Shown: positions 26,287-35,972, counted from the stretch's first letter. The stretch: DNA of 64,000 nt from Sunxiuqinia sp965372405 (GCA_965372405.1 CBDVCE010000006.1:1-64000); one strand, 5' to 3'. Translations and numbers: made by a program. The notes: generated by a model from the sequence alone, not told the origin.

Positions 26287-27246
26287 ATGAAAAAATATAT
26301 CGTAGTCATTTTTGTATTGATTTTCTCAATGAATGCTTTTGGTCAGAACTATAAGAGATATGCCTTTAAATCGGGTATTATCGAGTATAAATATGAAGGA
26401 AAAACTACTGGTTCTGAAACCTTATATTTCGATGAATACGGAAAGAAGGAAGCTCGTTTCTCTCGTACAACAACTAAGATGTTTGGGATAAAAACCTCTG
26501 AAAATAAAATTACGATTATGGATGGAGCTACCATAATGACTTACAGTCAAGATACTGGTGAAAGCACTCAAACAACTAATCCTATATATCAGAACATAAG
26601 TGGAAATGAAGATTTGGATTACGAAGAATTTGCTCAGCAATCAATGGATGCATTAGGCTTTGAGAAGACTGGGACAAGCACCGTTTTAGGAAAAACTTGT
26701 GATGTATGGGAAGGTATGGGAAAAGTTCATGCATGGAAAGGATTAGGATTAAAAACGGAGATGAACATTATTGGTACAAAGTTTACGATCACTGCAACAG
26801 ATATAAAAACAAACGTTTCTATCCCTTCTTCAAAATTTAAAATTCCGAATGGAGCAATTCCGAATGGTTCTTCTTCCGCTTCAACAGGAAGCAATAATGA
26901 AAATACGAAGGGACTCGACAACATTGGAAATATGTTTAAAGGTTTTGGGAAAAAAGGAAAGAAGAAAGGTAAAGCTCAGGAAGAGAATGGACTTGACGGT
27001 TTAATGAAAATGTTTGGCGAAGCAACTAAGGAGTATGAAGAAGGTGATGATTCGGAGATGTCTTTTGAAGATATCCCTGAATTGCTTGAGGAGATGAAAA
27101 AACAATTGAAAGAAGGCGAAAATTCAATGTGTGCCTTAAGCTATTCTGAATTTAGAAAGAAAATTAAGGAAAGTGGGGTTCAGGATATTGATGAGCAGGA
27201 ACTTCGTGAAACATACGATATTCTTCAAAAATTATGTGACGAATAG
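26287..27246 (+). CDS. Secreted protein of unknown function
   Basis: 319 residues from ATG 26287, which begins a signal peptide ending 'NAFGQN'; the frame is open 37 codons upstream but those overlap the previous gene. Residues 20-200 look like a periplasmic beta protein of the DUF4412 kind ('IIEYKYEGKTTGSETLYFD', 'TSTVLGKTCDVWEGMGK'). A serine-rich and lysine-rich linker (about 210-240, GKKGKKKGKAQ) resembles the linker in the OmpA-like protein at 20001. The C-terminus is acidic and helical with two cysteines. Family call tentative. Confidence 0.65.
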   Translation: MKKYIVVIFVLIFSMNAFGQNYKRYAFKSGIIEYKYEGKTTGSETLYFDEYGKKEARFSRTTTKMFGIKTSENKITIMDGATIMTYSQDTGESTQTTNPIYQNISGNEDLDYEEFAQQSMDALGFEKTGTSTVLGKTCDVWEGMGKVHAWKGLGLKTEMNIIGTKFTITATDIKTNVSIPSSKFKIPNGAIPNGSSSASTGSNNENTKGLDNIGNMFKGFGKKGKKKGKAQEENGLDGLMKMFGEATKEYEEGDDSEMSFEDIPELLEEMKKQLKEGENSMCALSYSEFRKKIKESGVQDIDEQELRETYDILQKLCDE

Positions 27247-27310
27247 CCAATCATATTGTTAATTCTATATATTAATAGTTTGTGCATTCGACAATTTGGA
27301 CATGCCTGCA

Positions 27311-27342
27311 CAAAAAGCTCAAGACCTTTTGGTTTTGAGCTT
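27311..27342 (-). terminator. Terminator of the panC-panD operon
   Basis: On the minus strand AAGCTCAA and TTGAGCTT flank a 12-base loop and are followed by TTTTG, 24 bases past the panD stop. Confidence 0.75.
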
Positions 27343-27365
27343 AGCTAATAATATTTCACAATAAA

Positions 27366-27716
27366 TTAAACTACGGTGTTGGTTTCAATGTCTGGGAAGA
27401 TTAAACTTGGCTTAAAAGTCTTTGCTTCCTCAAAGTCCATCATGGCATATGAGATGATAATAACCACATCGCCAACAGCAACTTTACGTGCCGCAGGTCC
27501 GTTAAGACAAATTGTTCCAGAACCTCTTTCGCCTTTAATGACGTAAGTTTCAAGGCGTTCTCCATTGTTAATGTTTACTACCTGTACCTTTTCATTTTCA
27601 ATCAGGTTCGCGGCATCCATTAAATCTTCATCAATCGTAATACTTCCAACATACTGCAAGTTGGCTTCAGTTACGGTAATCTTGTGTATTTTCGATTTGC
27701 AAACTTCGATATACAT
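27366..27716 (-). CDS. panD: Aspartate 1-decarboxylase
   Basis: Makes beta-alanine from aspartate for pantothenate and CoA synthesis. At 116 residues it has the usual length. The self-cleavage site Gly24-Ser25 is present in 'LQYVGSITID'; cleavage turns Ser25 into the pyruvoyl cofactor. 'CLNGPAARKVAVGDVVIII' is the conserved C-terminal block. It follows panC by 17 bases, so both are in one operon supplying the two steps around beta-alanine. Confidence 0.97.
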   Translation of the reverse strand: MYIEVCKSKIHKITVTEANLQYVGSITIDEDLMDAANLIENEKVQVVNINNGERLETYVIKGERGSGTICLNGPAARKVAVGDVVIIISYAMMDFEEAKTFKPSLIFPDIETNTVV

Positions 27717-27733
27717 GACTCTTTTAAATTTTA

Positions 27734-28573
27734 TTAAAATGCAATATTATCAATTAATCTAATCTTATCACAAAAAACAGCAACACAACCAACTTTGTTT
27801 ATTTGCTCATCCCAAGATGATGTTGGCTTAAGATGCTCTTCGTCAATGATTTCAAAGTACTCAGTTTCAAAAAAAACGTTTTTATTAATTTTCTTAATCA
27901 CCCAGTCTTTAAGTTCTTCTACGCTCATTTCTCCAGCTTTGTTCCGGGCTTCGAGCAAGGTTTTATATATAAGGGGTGCATTTTTTCTTTGTTCTTCTGT
28001 AAGTCTTTGGTTGCGCGAACTCATTGCAAGTCCATCGTTTTCTCTTAAGGTTGGGCATGGAATTATTTCAATAGGTAATTCCAGCTGTTTGACCATTGCT
28101 TTAATGATTGCCAATTGTTGAAAATCCTTTAAGCCAAAAAAAGCTTTATCGGGTTTTACCATGCCAAAGAGCTTACTAACTACTTGTGCTACACCGTTGA
28201 AGTGCCCCGTACGATACTTCCCTTCCATGACCGTTTCAAGCTTGCCAAAATTAAATTGGCGCTTATCATCTTCAGGATACATGGTAGAAACTTCAGGTGC
28301 AAATACGACTTTGCAGTCTGTGTTAGCCAATTGTTCGAGATCCGATTCAAGTGTTCTCGGATAGTTAGTCAGGTCATTTTTGTCATTAAATTGTGTGGGA
28401 TTTACGAAAATACTCACCACCACAAAGTCACTTTTGCTGCCAGCAATCTCTACCAGAGAAAGATGTCCTTCATGTAAAGCCCCCATTGTTGGAACAAAAC
28501 CAATCGTCTTTCCAGCCTCCTTTTTCGACTGAATTAGGCTCTGTAAAACACTTATTTCCTTTACTACAAGCAT
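27734..28573 (-). CDS. panC: Pantothenate synthetase
   Basis: Joins pantoate and beta-alanine with ATP. 279 residues from ATG 28573; a TTG three codons upstream is in frame but unneeded. 'VPTMGALHEGHLSLV' contains the HxGH nucleotide-binding motif, 'FVNPTQF' and 'FFGLKDFQQL' are substrate-binding blocks, and 'LAMSSRNQRL' is the KMSKS-like element. It is followed by panD. The start is divergent from the glycogen-synthase-like gene. Confidence 0.97.
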   Translation of the reverse strand: MLVVKEISVLQSLIQSKKEAGKTIGFVPTMGALHEGHLSLVEIAGSKSDFVVVSIFVNPTQFNDKNDLTNYPRTLESDLEQLANTDCKVVFAPEVSTMYPEDDKRQFNFGKLETVMEGKYRTGHFNGVAQVVSKLFGMVKPDKAFFGLKDFQQLAIIKAMVKQLELPIEIIPCPTLRENDGLAMSSRNQRLTEEQRKNAPLIYKTLLEARNKAGEMSVEELKDWVIKKINKNVFFETEYFEIIDEEHLKPTSSWDEQINKVGCVAVFCDKIRLIDNIAF

Positions 28574-28669
28574 ATAGGACAAATTTTAGGCTGCAAAGTA
28601 AATAAATAATTCAACACAAACCCAAGGGGCACTATTAAGTTTTTTTAAGAGTCTTGAATACCAATACAA

Positions 28670-28700
28670 TTGAATATTACTGATATTTTTACTAATTTTG
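28670..28700 (+). promoter_or_regulatory. Bacteroidota promoter for the glycogen-synthase-like gene
   Basis: TTG at 28670-28672, a 20-base spacer, then TAATTTTG at 28693-28700 (exact TAnnTTTG), 26 bases before ATG 28727. Confidence 0.65.
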
Positions 28701-28726
28701 CACAATCAAATTCACTATATTTTTCA

Positions 28727-29530
28727 ATGGAAAAGAAAAGAGTCTTATTTATCTCTCAAGAAATCACACCCTATCTTCCAGAATCAGAAATGTCGATTAA
28801 ATCGAGGTTTTTGCCTCAGGGAGTTCAGGAACATGGACGGGAAATCAGGACTTTTATGCCACGGTATGGAAGTGTAAACGAGCGCAGGAATCAACTTCAC
28901 GAAGTGATCCGTCTCTCAGGAATGAACCTTGTTATTAACGATGCGGATCACCCTTTGATCATCAAAGTGGCTTCGATTCAGGCTGCCAGAATGCAGGTAT
29001 ATTTTATCGATAATGAAGATTATTTTCACAGGAAGGAGCTGTTGAAAGATAAAGATGGAGCTGAATTTGAAGACAATGACGAACGTGCAGTCTTTTTTGC
29101 ACGTGGCGTTTTGGAGACAGTTATCAAACTCCGCTGGGCTCCGGACATAATTCATTGTCACGGATGGTTAACCTCCTTAGTGCCTCTTTATATTAAAAGA
29201 GCCTACAAAGACGATCCTTTATTTGCGAATTCAAAAGTTGTGTATTCAGCATACAATGAAGAATTCAAAAACCCGTTAAGTAAAAACACGACTCAGAACG
29301 TGTTGATTGACGGTGTTAGTCAGGATGATATCAAAACCCTAAATGAGCCGAGTTACGAAAACATGAGTAAGTTAGGAATTGAATATGCTGATGCAGTGAT
29401 TCAGGGAAGTGAACAAATCGACCCAAATATTTCAGAATATATTCAAAACTCTAACAAGTTATTTTTGAATTACCAACCAGAGGAAACTTACATTGATGCT
29501 TACAATGATTTTTATGATCAGGTAATGTAG
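28727..29530 (+). CDS. Short glycogen/starch synthase (GT5 N-terminal lobe only)
   Basis: 267 residues from ATG 28727; the frame extends 19 codons upstream through the promoter, so the later ATG is right. The sequence matches the N-terminal Rossmann lobe of GT5 synthases: 'KRVLFISQEITPYLPES' at the start (where GlgA has KTGGL), 'IIHCHGWLTSLVPLYI', and 'ADAVIQGSEQI'. Full GlgA has about 470-480 residues, and the C-terminal nucleotide-binding lobe is missing. Short forms of this kind are conserved in Bacteroidota next to panC and DUF4270, as here. Catalytic ability is doubtful; a scaffold or regulatory role is possible. Confidence 0.82.
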   Translation: MEKKRVLFISQEITPYLPESEMSIKSRFLPQGVQEHGREIRTFMPRYGSVNERRNQLHEVIRLSGMNLVINDADHPLIIKVASIQAARMQVYFIDNEDYFHRKELLKDKDGAEFEDNDERAVFFARGVLETVIKLRWAPDIIHCHGWLTSLVPLYIKRAYKDDPLFANSKVVYSAYNEEFKNPLSKNTTQNVLIDGVSQDDIKTLNEPSYENMSKLGIEYADAVIQGSEQIDPNISEYIQNSNKLFLNYQPEETYIDAYNDFYDQVM

Positions 29531-29558
29531 TTGAAGTTTTTTCGAAAAAGAAGATTTG

Positions 29559-30896
29559 GTGAAAAGAAAACTAGAAGATCGATGCAAATTCGCAGCTGTT
29601 TTTGCAATCATGGCTCTGCTTGTATGGAGTTGTAAGGATGACCCTAATGCAACCGGTATCGGAATTTTACCTGGTGCCGATTTAGCTACAGTTGGCAAGG
29701 TTGCGGAGGTTGCAACGAACAAAGCGTTTACGCATAACGATACAATTCAACGGACAGACGGACTTCAGTATAATATTTTGGGTACGTTTAATGATCCAAA
29801 GTTTGGAAAAACACAGGCTGATTTTGCGTGTCAGTTTCGTATAGCTCAATTTCCTGATTTCGGGGAAAATCCTCAAATTGATTCCTTAAGCCTGATTTTA
29901 TTATATAAAGATGTTTACGGAGATACAATTACCCCGCAATCTATAAAGGTTTATGAGTTGGAGAGTCCGATTAGTACTGATGTTACTCAGGGTGACGGGA
30001 CGTCCAAGCCACAAAGATACTATCAGGATGTAGATCTTAAAGCATTGGCATCTGTAGTATCAATTGGGGAGCTTGACTTTATTCCAAAAATTAGACTGGA
30101 TTCAGCCCAAACAGATACAATTATTCAGCAGTTAGTTATAAATCTTGACAATAGTTTTGGTGAGAAGTTAATTAATGCTGCTCCTGAGGATATGGAAAAT
30201 CCGGATGCATTTGCAGATTTTTTTAAGGGACTTTATGTTGAAACACAAGATGTTTCTGATGGAGGTGCATTGATGCATATGAATACTTTGTCTTCAGGCT
30301 CAGCTTTGGTTCTTTTTTATAGTAATCAAGAAGAAGATTCATTGTTTTATAGTTATAACATCAATAGTAATTCAGCTCGCGTTAGCCGATTCTCTCATGA
30401 TTATAGTACAACTGACTTCGCTGCGAACCTGAATAGTGAAACGAATCAGGATAGCTTGATATACTTGCAAACCATGGGTGGAATTCGCTCAAAATTGGAA
30501 CTTCCTTTCCTAAATGCATGGCGAGATTCCGTAAAAACGGGTATCAATAAAGCCGAGCTAATATTGCATGTTGATACTGTTGCAAGTGAATATCCAAGTA
30601 TGGTTATCCCTAATCAGATTGTTCTAACTGCTATTGACGAAGATGGGTTACAGTATTTGCCTGCAGATTACAGCATTTCCTTAAGTTTGTTTGGTGGAAG
30701 ATTTAATGATGACGATAACACCTATCGATTCAATATTACGAGGCATCTGCAGGAAATTGTTAATGGTGAAAAAGATAATTTTGGATTTTATCTTTCTACA
30801 GCTTTCCGTGCAGTTGAGGCTAGAAGAGTTATTTTAAAGGGAGCAACCAGTCATAAAGGAATCCGTCTGGAAGTCACCTATACAAAGTATAACTAG
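29559..30896 (+). CDS. DUF4270 domain lipoprotein
   Basis: About 445 residues from GTG 29559 (TTG 29556 is the only other close choice; there is no ATG). The leader ends in lipobox 'LLVWSC'. The DUF4270 body follows ('DDPNATGIGILPGADLATVG', 'NILGTFNDPKFGKTQADF', 'SLSLILLYKDVYGD', and the final 'RRVILKGATSHKGIRLEVTY'). Bacteroidota-specific, probably an outer-membrane lipoprotein of unknown function. The order short synthase, DUF4270, glmS is a familiar core arrangement in this phylum and suggests an envelope-polysaccharide link. Confidence 0.88.
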   Translation: MKRKLEDRCKFAAVFAIMALLVWSCKDDPNATGIGILPGADLATVGKVAEVATNKAFTHNDTIQRTDGLQYNILGTFNDPKFGKTQADFACQFRIAQFPDFGENPQIDSLSLILLYKDVYGDTITPQSIKVYELESPISTDVTQGDGTSKPQRYYQDVDLKALASVVSIGELDFIPKIRLDSAQTDTIIQQLVINLDNSFGEKLINAAPEDMENPDAFADFFKGLYVETQDVSDGGALMHMNTLSSGSALVLFYSNQEEDSLFYSYNINSNSARVSRFSHDYSTTDFAANLNSETNQDSLIYLQTMGGIRSKLELPFLNAWRDSVKTGINKAELILHVDTVASEYPSMVIPNQIVLTAIDEDGLQYLPADYSISLSLFGGRFNDDDNTYRFNITRHLQEIVNGEKDNFGFYLSTAFRAVEARRVILKGATSHKGIRLEVTYTKYN

Positions 30897-30927
30897 CTTC
30901 CACCCGATTCCACAAATTGATTAATTT

Positions 30928-32766
30928 ATGTGTGGAATAGTAGGTTATATTGGAGATAAAAATGTTTACTCAATTCTTATAAAAGGATTGCAGCGTTTAG
31001 AATACCGGGGATATGATTCTGCCGGTATTTGTATTGCTAATGCAGGGCTTAAGGTCTATAAGCAAAAAGGAAAAGTTAGTGAACTGGAATCTTTTGTAGC
31101 TTCAAAAGATATTCATGGTACCATAGGAATTGGTCATACGCGTTGGGCAACTCATGGAGAACCTAACAACCTGAATGCACATCCGCATACTTCGATGAAT
31201 GGCAAATTTGTGTTGGTTCACAATGGAATTATTGAGAACTACGCAGAGCTGAAAAAGGATCTCATGGAGAAAGGCATTGTCTTTCATTCAGATACCGATT
31301 CCGAAGTTCTGGCAAACCTGATTGAATTCTATTATCAGCAAGAAGAAATTGAAACAGCAGAAATGGCTGTTCGTGTTGCATTAACAAAAATTGTTGGGGC
31401 TTATGGAATTGCAGTTTTATGCAATGACGAACCTGGGCAAATGATTGCTGCAAGAATGGGCAGCCCGTTGGTAATAGGTATTGGACAAGGGGAGTATTTC
31501 CTAGCCTCTGATGCCAGCCCAATAGTTGAATACACGGATAGTGTTATTTACATGAATGATGGTGATGTAGCTATTCTTCAGAAGGATAGTCTTACCCTTA
31601 AAACCATTGAGAATAGTGCTGCAAACTTTGAAGTAACTAAAGTTGATTTAAGCATTGGTGATCTGGACAAGGGAGACTTTGATCACTACATGCTAAAAGA
31701 AATATTTGAGCAACCTAAAACGATTTCCGATACTTACCGTGGCCGAATCAATCCTGAAAAGAATGATATTGTTTTGGGAGGCTTAATCGATGTTTGGGAT
31801 CAAATCACCAAAGCCAAAAGAATCATTATAATTGGATGTGGAACATCCTGGCATGCTGCACTTGTTGCGGAATACCTTATTGAAGAATATGCCCGTGTAC
31901 CTGTTGAAGTGGAATATTCTTCTGAGTTCAGGTATCGTAAGCCAATTATCAGGAAAGGTGATATAGTATTGGCGATTAGTCAGAGCGGCGAAACAGCTGA
32001 TACCTTGGCAGCCCTAAAAATGGCTAAGGAAAAAGGTGCCTTGATATTGGGAATCTGTAATGTGGTTGGTTCTAGTATTGCTCGTGAGACGGATGCCGGA
32101 GTTTACACACATGCTGGCACTGAAATTGGTGTGGCATCTACCAAGGCATTTACAGCACAGGTTACTGTATTAACACTTTTTGCCTTTAAGTTAGCCCGTA
32201 AAAAAGCTAAGATTGATCAGCAAACCTACGAGCTCTTTATAAAGGAAATGCTGGCCATACCGGATAAAGTTCAATCAATTTTGCTTGGGCATCCTAAAAT
32301 TAAAGAAGTAGCTGAAAAATATAGCGAGGCAGTTAACGCACTCTATCTTGGTAGAGGTTATTTGTTTCCTGTTGCATTGGAAGGAGCTCTTAAGCTTAAG
32401 GAAATCTCTTATATACATGCTGAAGGTTATGCTGCAGGTGAGATGAAGCATGGACCAATTGCATTGGTTGATGATAACCTCCCGGTAATTGTAGTTTCGG
32501 CAAAAGACAGCTACTATGAAAAAGTAGTTAGCAATATCCAGGAAGTAAAAGCACGCAAAGGAAACATTATTGCTGTGGTTACAGAAGATGATAATGGTCT
32601 TCGTGATATGGCAGATGATCTTTTTGAAATACCAGCTTCACATCCGGCTGTTGCGGCATTACTTACAGTTGTTCCGTTGCAGTTATTTGCATATTATATT
32701 GCATTGAAACGTGGATGTGATGTTGATCAGCCACGTAACCTTGCAAAATCAGTTACTGTTGAATAG
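30928..32766 (+). CDS. glmS: Glutamine--fructose-6-phosphate aminotransferase (isomerising)
   Basis: First step of UDP-GlcNAc synthesis: makes glucosamine 6-phosphate from fructose 6-phosphate and glutamine. At 612 residues it has full length. Cys2 of 'MCGIVGYIG' is the glutaminase nucleophile. 'GIGHTRWATHGEP' is the conserved glutamine-binding loop. Two SIS domains (about 285-425 and 455-600) bind the sugar phosphate ('GCGTSWHAALVAEYL', 'SQSGETADTLAALKMAK'). The C-terminus DQPRNLAKSVTVE is exactly as expected. No glmS ribozyme-like leader is apparent in the 31 bases upstream. Confidence 0.97.
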   Translation: MCGIVGYIGDKNVYSILIKGLQRLEYRGYDSAGICIANAGLKVYKQKGKVSELESFVASKDIHGTIGIGHTRWATHGEPNNLNAHPHTSMNGKFVLVHNGIIENYAELKKDLMEKGIVFHSDTDSEVLANLIEFYYQQEEIETAEMAVRVALTKIVGAYGIAVLCNDEPGQMIAARMGSPLVIGIGQGEYFLASDASPIVEYTDSVIYMNDGDVAILQKDSLTLKTIENSAANFEVTKVDLSIGDLDKGDFDHYMLKEIFEQPKTISDTYRGRINPEKNDIVLGGLIDVWDQITKAKRIIIIGCGTSWHAALVAEYLIEEYARVPVEVEYSSEFRYRKPIIRKGDIVLAISQSGETADTLAALKMAKEKGALILGICNVVGSSIARETDAGVYTHAGTEIGVASTKAFTAQVTVLTLFAFKLARKKAKIDQQTYELFIKEMLAIPDKVQSILLGHPKIKEVAEKYSEAVNALYLGRGYLFPVALEGALKLKEISYIHAEGYAAGEMKHGPIALVDDNLPVIVVSAKDSYYEKVVSNIQEVKARKGNIIAVVTEDDNGLRDMADDLFEIPASHPAVAALLTVVPLQLFAYYIALKRGCDVDQPRNLAKSVTVE

Positions 32767-32982
32767 CTGCGACGGATACTCAGATTTTTAGATTCTGGAT
32801 TGCCAATTCGATAAATCAGAATGGTGAATTTTTGGAAGTGCGGTTTTCTGAGAATCAAGTAATCCGAAAATCGTTTAGAACGAATAATCTCAAATAGCTT
32901 GCTGAAATTGTATTTTAATCTCATCGGGTATTGAATTCATATATTTTAACACGATAAGTTCCACGGTTTTTCGGGGAATTTG

Positions 32983-32990
32983 TATGTTTG
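32983..32990 (+). promoter_or_regulatory. Possible -7 box abutting the 32997 start codon
   Basis: TATGTTTG matches TAnnTTTG. If used, transcription would begin at or within a few bases of ATG 32997, giving a nearly leaderless message. No clear -33 box. Confidence 0.35.
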
Positions 32991-32996
32991 TACGTC

Positions 32997-34874
32997 ATGA
33001 AGAAATTGATTCCTATTATAATCCTGTCATGGTTGGCTTATGTAATCTTTGTTACATCATGTGCCAATCCGGGAATGCCTGTTGGAGGTGATAAAGACAC
33101 CATTCCTCCGGTAATTGTTGAGACAAGTCCTGAGTTAAATTCCCGTTCTTTTGATGGAAATACGGTCAGCTTAACATTTAATGAATTTATAGTTCCAGAT
33201 GGCCTATCTGAAGTATTGATTATTTCACCACCCTTAAAGAAAAGACCATTAATCAAATCGAAATCAAAAACCTTGTTGGTTGATTTGGGTGAAGATTTAA
33301 AAGAGAATACCACGTATTCATTAGATTTTAAAGATGCACTTGTTGATAATAATGAAAAGAATCCATTAGAGAATTTCCGTTTTGCATTCAGTACCGGGGA
33401 AGATTTTGACAGTCTGATGATTGGTGGATATGTGAAGCAAGCTGATAATCTTGAACCAATTGAAGATGCTTTGGTAATCCTTCATGAACTAACAGACTTA
33501 GGTGCTTTTCGCGATAGTTTACCAAATTACATTGCGAAAACAAATGAGGAAGGATTTTTTATCATTAGCAATATCGCCGAGGGTAACTATCGTTTATATG
33601 CGTTAATGGATGCAGATAATAGCTTAAGTTTTAATCAGCCTACAGAGCAAATTGCATTTTATGATACATTAATTGCACCTCATGATTGGAATGTAATTGA
33701 TATATTGCCAGATACCCTTGGGATTATTGAAAAGAAGACACAAGAGCTTCCAACACCTCATTTTTTAATGATGTATGAGGAAGACTACTATGATCAATAT
33801 TTGGACAGCTATAAACGCGATAAGGCAAACCACTGTTATTTTTACTTCTCAGAAAGCCTTACCGATTCGTTTAAACTGGAATTAATTCAACCTAAGCCTG
33901 AAGAAGACTGGTCGTATATTCACTTTAATCCAACAAGAGACTCATTGCAGGTATGGATTACAGATACGATTCTAACCAACACCGATACTTTAAATTTCAG
34001 GTTGGATTATATTGTAAAAGATACGCTTGACCAGTTTGTTTATAGAGCGGATACTCTTGAAATGTTTTTCAAGAAAAAGGAAGTTAAATCAAAGAAAAAG
34101 AAAAAAGAGGTCAAGAAAAGAACGAAATTCATCAATATATCTACCAATTTACTTTCCAGTGGGTTTGATGTGTATCAGCCATTGCGACTGGAAGCTCCTG
34201 AGCCATTAATGCTTTTTAGGAGGAGTGGAATGCATTTGTATCAGCAAGTTGATACGCTTGAAGAAGAGTTGGATTTTGAGATTATTAAGGATAGCTTGTC
34301 GATCATGAAATATCGAGTTGATTATCCATGGGAATATCAATCAAAATATCGATTTGTGATTGATTCGGCTTCTGTGAAAAACTACTTTGGCCAACCCAAT
34401 AATCGAATTGAGAAAAAGTTCACCATCCAAAAGGAAGGGTACTATGCAAAAATTATTTTATCGCTGTCTAATGTAAAAGGACATAGTATTGTTCAGTTGC
34501 TAAAAAATAATGATGAAGAAAACGTCCTTCAGGAAATTAAGATAGAAAAAGATGGTGAAATTGAGTTTCCACTGCTAAAACCTGAAAAGTTTAAAATCAG
34601 GTTAATTGTAGATGACAACAATAATGGGAAGTGGGATATTGGTGATATAAAAAATCATATTCAACCAGAGAAGGTGGTATACTACCAAAAGATTCTGAAA
34701 TTGAGATCTAATTTTGAAGTCCGTGAAAGTTGGACTTTACCACAAGCCCTAGAATTTAAAAAGGAATTAGTGGATAAAGACAAAGAAAAAAATGATTCCC
34801 GAAAATCATCAAAATCTAAATCAAACTCTAACTCTAGGTCAAGGTCAAGGCCGAGAAGTGGGAGGGGGATTTAA
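32997..34874 (+). CDS. Big_5 (Ig-like) domain lipoprotein
   Basis: 625 residues from ATG 32997. The leader ends in a lipobox around 'FVTSCANPGMPVGG', and 'CANPGMPVGGDKDTIPP' is typical of a Bacteroidota lipoprotein family. A Big_5 Ig-like domain spans about 35-135 ('PPVIVETSPELNSRSFDGN', 'VSLTFNEFIVPDG', 'TTYSLDFKDALVDNN'). A carboxypeptidase-regulatory-like fold follows (about 140-215, 'EGNYRLYALMDADNS'). The C-terminal part has 'LIVDDNNNGKWDIGD'. The last 20 residues are a Ser/Arg/Lys-rich tail. Surface or periplasmic; function unknown. The end overlaps the next gene. Confidence 0.85.
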   Translation: MKKLIPIIILSWLAYVIFVTSCANPGMPVGGDKDTIPPVIVETSPELNSRSFDGNTVSLTFNEFIVPDGLSEVLIISPPLKKRPLIKSKSKTLLVDLGEDLKENTTYSLDFKDALVDNNEKNPLENFRFAFSTGEDFDSLMIGGYVKQADNLEPIEDALVILHELTDLGAFRDSLPNYIAKTNEEGFFIISNIAEGNYRLYALMDADNSLSFNQPTEQIAFYDTLIAPHDWNVIDILPDTLGIIEKKTQELPTPHFLMMYEEDYYDQYLDSYKRDKANHCYFYFSESLTDSFKLELIQPKPEEDWSYIHFNPTRDSLQVWITDTILTNTDTLNFRLDYIVKDTLDQFVYRADTLEMFFKKKEVKSKKKKKEVKKRTKFINISTNLLSSGFDVYQPLRLEAPEPLMLFRRSGMHLYQQVDTLEEELDFEIIKDSLSIMKYRVDYPWEYQSKYRFVIDSASVKNYFGQPNNRIEKKFTIQKEGYYAKIILSLSNVKGHSIVQLLKNNDEENVLQEIKIEKDGEIEFPLLKPEKFKIRLIVDDNNNGKWDIGDIKNHIQPEKVVYYQKILKLRSNFEVRESWTLPQALEFKKELVDKDKEKNDSRKSSKSKSNSNSRSRSRPRSGRGI

Positions 34875-35679
34875 GAAAGTCGGTTTATTCCTATGTCTTT
34901 TGGTTTTTTCAGGGAGCCTTAAGGTATTTTCCCAGGATATTAATCTTGCCTTTCTTCCCCAGGAGAAAATAACTTATGGGGCTTACTACAACTGGCATTT
35001 TATATGGGTTAATGCTGGAGAGGTGGTATTTTCAACAGATACAATTTCGAAAAAAAACCAAACGCTTTGGCATCTTAAAGCGAAAGGTAAAACATATAAA
35101 GGATATGACTGGATTTATATGGTTCGAGATACTTTTGAATCTTATTTGTCTTGTCCTAATTTTTATCCGATACATTTTCGAAGGACAATCAACCATTCAA
35201 AAAAACACTCCAGTCATGAATATGAGTTTGATGAAGAAAACAGTCTAATTTATTCAGCTATAAAACCGCATGATGCGACTGCTTTTAAGGACACATTGAA
35301 CTATAAAAAGGGGACATTTGATTTGTTGAGTACTGCCTATTTCTTTCGTTCGTTTCAGTTCTCGGAAATGGAGTCTGGGCAGCATATAAAGTTTAAAATA
35401 TTAATTGACAATGAACAGGAAGAGTTGTTTTTTACTTATCTTGGAAAAGAAGAAGTTAAAACACGAGAAAGAGAAAGGTTCAATTGTCATAAAGTTTCAG
35501 TTTCTCTGGTAGAAGGTGATTTTTTCCCGAAAGGTGAGCATATGAAAATATGGTTTACTGACGATAAAAACATTATGCCAGTGATTGTTGAAACAGAGAT
35601 ATCAGTTGGATCTGTTAAAGCAATTATAACCGGTTATGAAAATTTGAAATACCCGCTAACATCAAAAATCATTAAATAA
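34858..35679 (+). CDS. DUF3108 domain protein
   Basis: 273 residues if the GTG at 34858 is used, which gives a compact signal peptide (VGGGFKKVGLFLCLLVFSG... ending KVFSQ). The only ATG (34792) would overlap the previous gene by 83 bases and place a Gln/Gly-rich tract ahead of the leader. The DUF3108 body is visible: 'EKITYGAYYNWHFIWVNAGE', 'WHLKAKGKTYKGYDWIYMVRDTFESYL' (partly quoted), 'GTFDLLSTAYFFRSF', 'IWFTDDKNIMPVIVETEISVG'. Periplasmic; family function unknown. The next gene overlaps by one base. Confidence 0.85.
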   Translation: MGGGFKKVGLFLCLLVFSGSLKVFSQDINLAFLPQEKITYGAYYNWHFIWVNAGEVVFSTDTISKKNQTLWHLKAKGKTYKGYDWIYMVRDTFESYLSCPNFYPIHFRRTINHSKKHSSHEYEFDEENSLIYSAIKPHDATAFKDTLNYKKGTFDLLSTAYFFRSFQFSEMESGQHIKFKILIDNEQEELFFTYLGKEEVKTRERERFNCHKVSVSLVEGDFFPKGEHMKIWFTDDKNIMPVIVETEISVGSVKAIITGYENLKYPLTSKIIK

Positions 35680-35972
35680 TGGCAAACGTAAGAGGAATTA
35701 AAAAAGACATCGATTTTTTGACATCACAAGTTGTCGTGGATTGTTTCCAGTACATTAAACATTTTGAAAAGGCGAATAAAAAAGCAGCCTATAAAATTGT
35801 TGAAGATGTAGTCGGATTAAGAAGTGAACTCCGTAAACGTGTCAATCATCCAGATGGTAAAGACAATCCTGCTTTGGTTAAGAAGTTTTATAATTCAGTT
35901 GGTAAAGAGTTACTGGTTGGTTGTGATAAAGCTTATGTAAAGCTTGGCAAGTTGGTTGACAAAAGCGAATAA
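35679..35972 (+). CDS. Conserved small alpha-helical protein
   Basis: 97 residues, starting in a TAATG overlap with the DUF3108 stop, so probably translationally coupled. It is helical and basic with no leader ('IKKDIDFLTSQVVVDCFQYI', 'VEDVVGLRSELRKRVNHPDG'). I know similar small proteins in Bacteroidota genomes, but no function. A strong terminator follows. Confidence 0.78.
   Translation: MANVRGIKKDIDFLTSQVVVDCFQYIKHFEKANKKAAYKIVEDVVGLRSELRKRVNHPDGKDNPALVKKFYNSVGKELLVGCDKAYVKLGKLVDKSE

Noticed and set aside
30897..30927. glmS ribozyme or riboswitch upstream of glmS
   Set aside because: Only 31 bases separate it from the preceding gene, with no structured leader; the ribozyme is typical of Firmicutes.
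34792..35679. DUF3108 gene starting at ATG 34792
   Set aside because: It would overlap the lipoprotein gene by 83 bases and put a Gln/Gly-rich tract before the signal peptide; GTG 34858 gives a normal leader.
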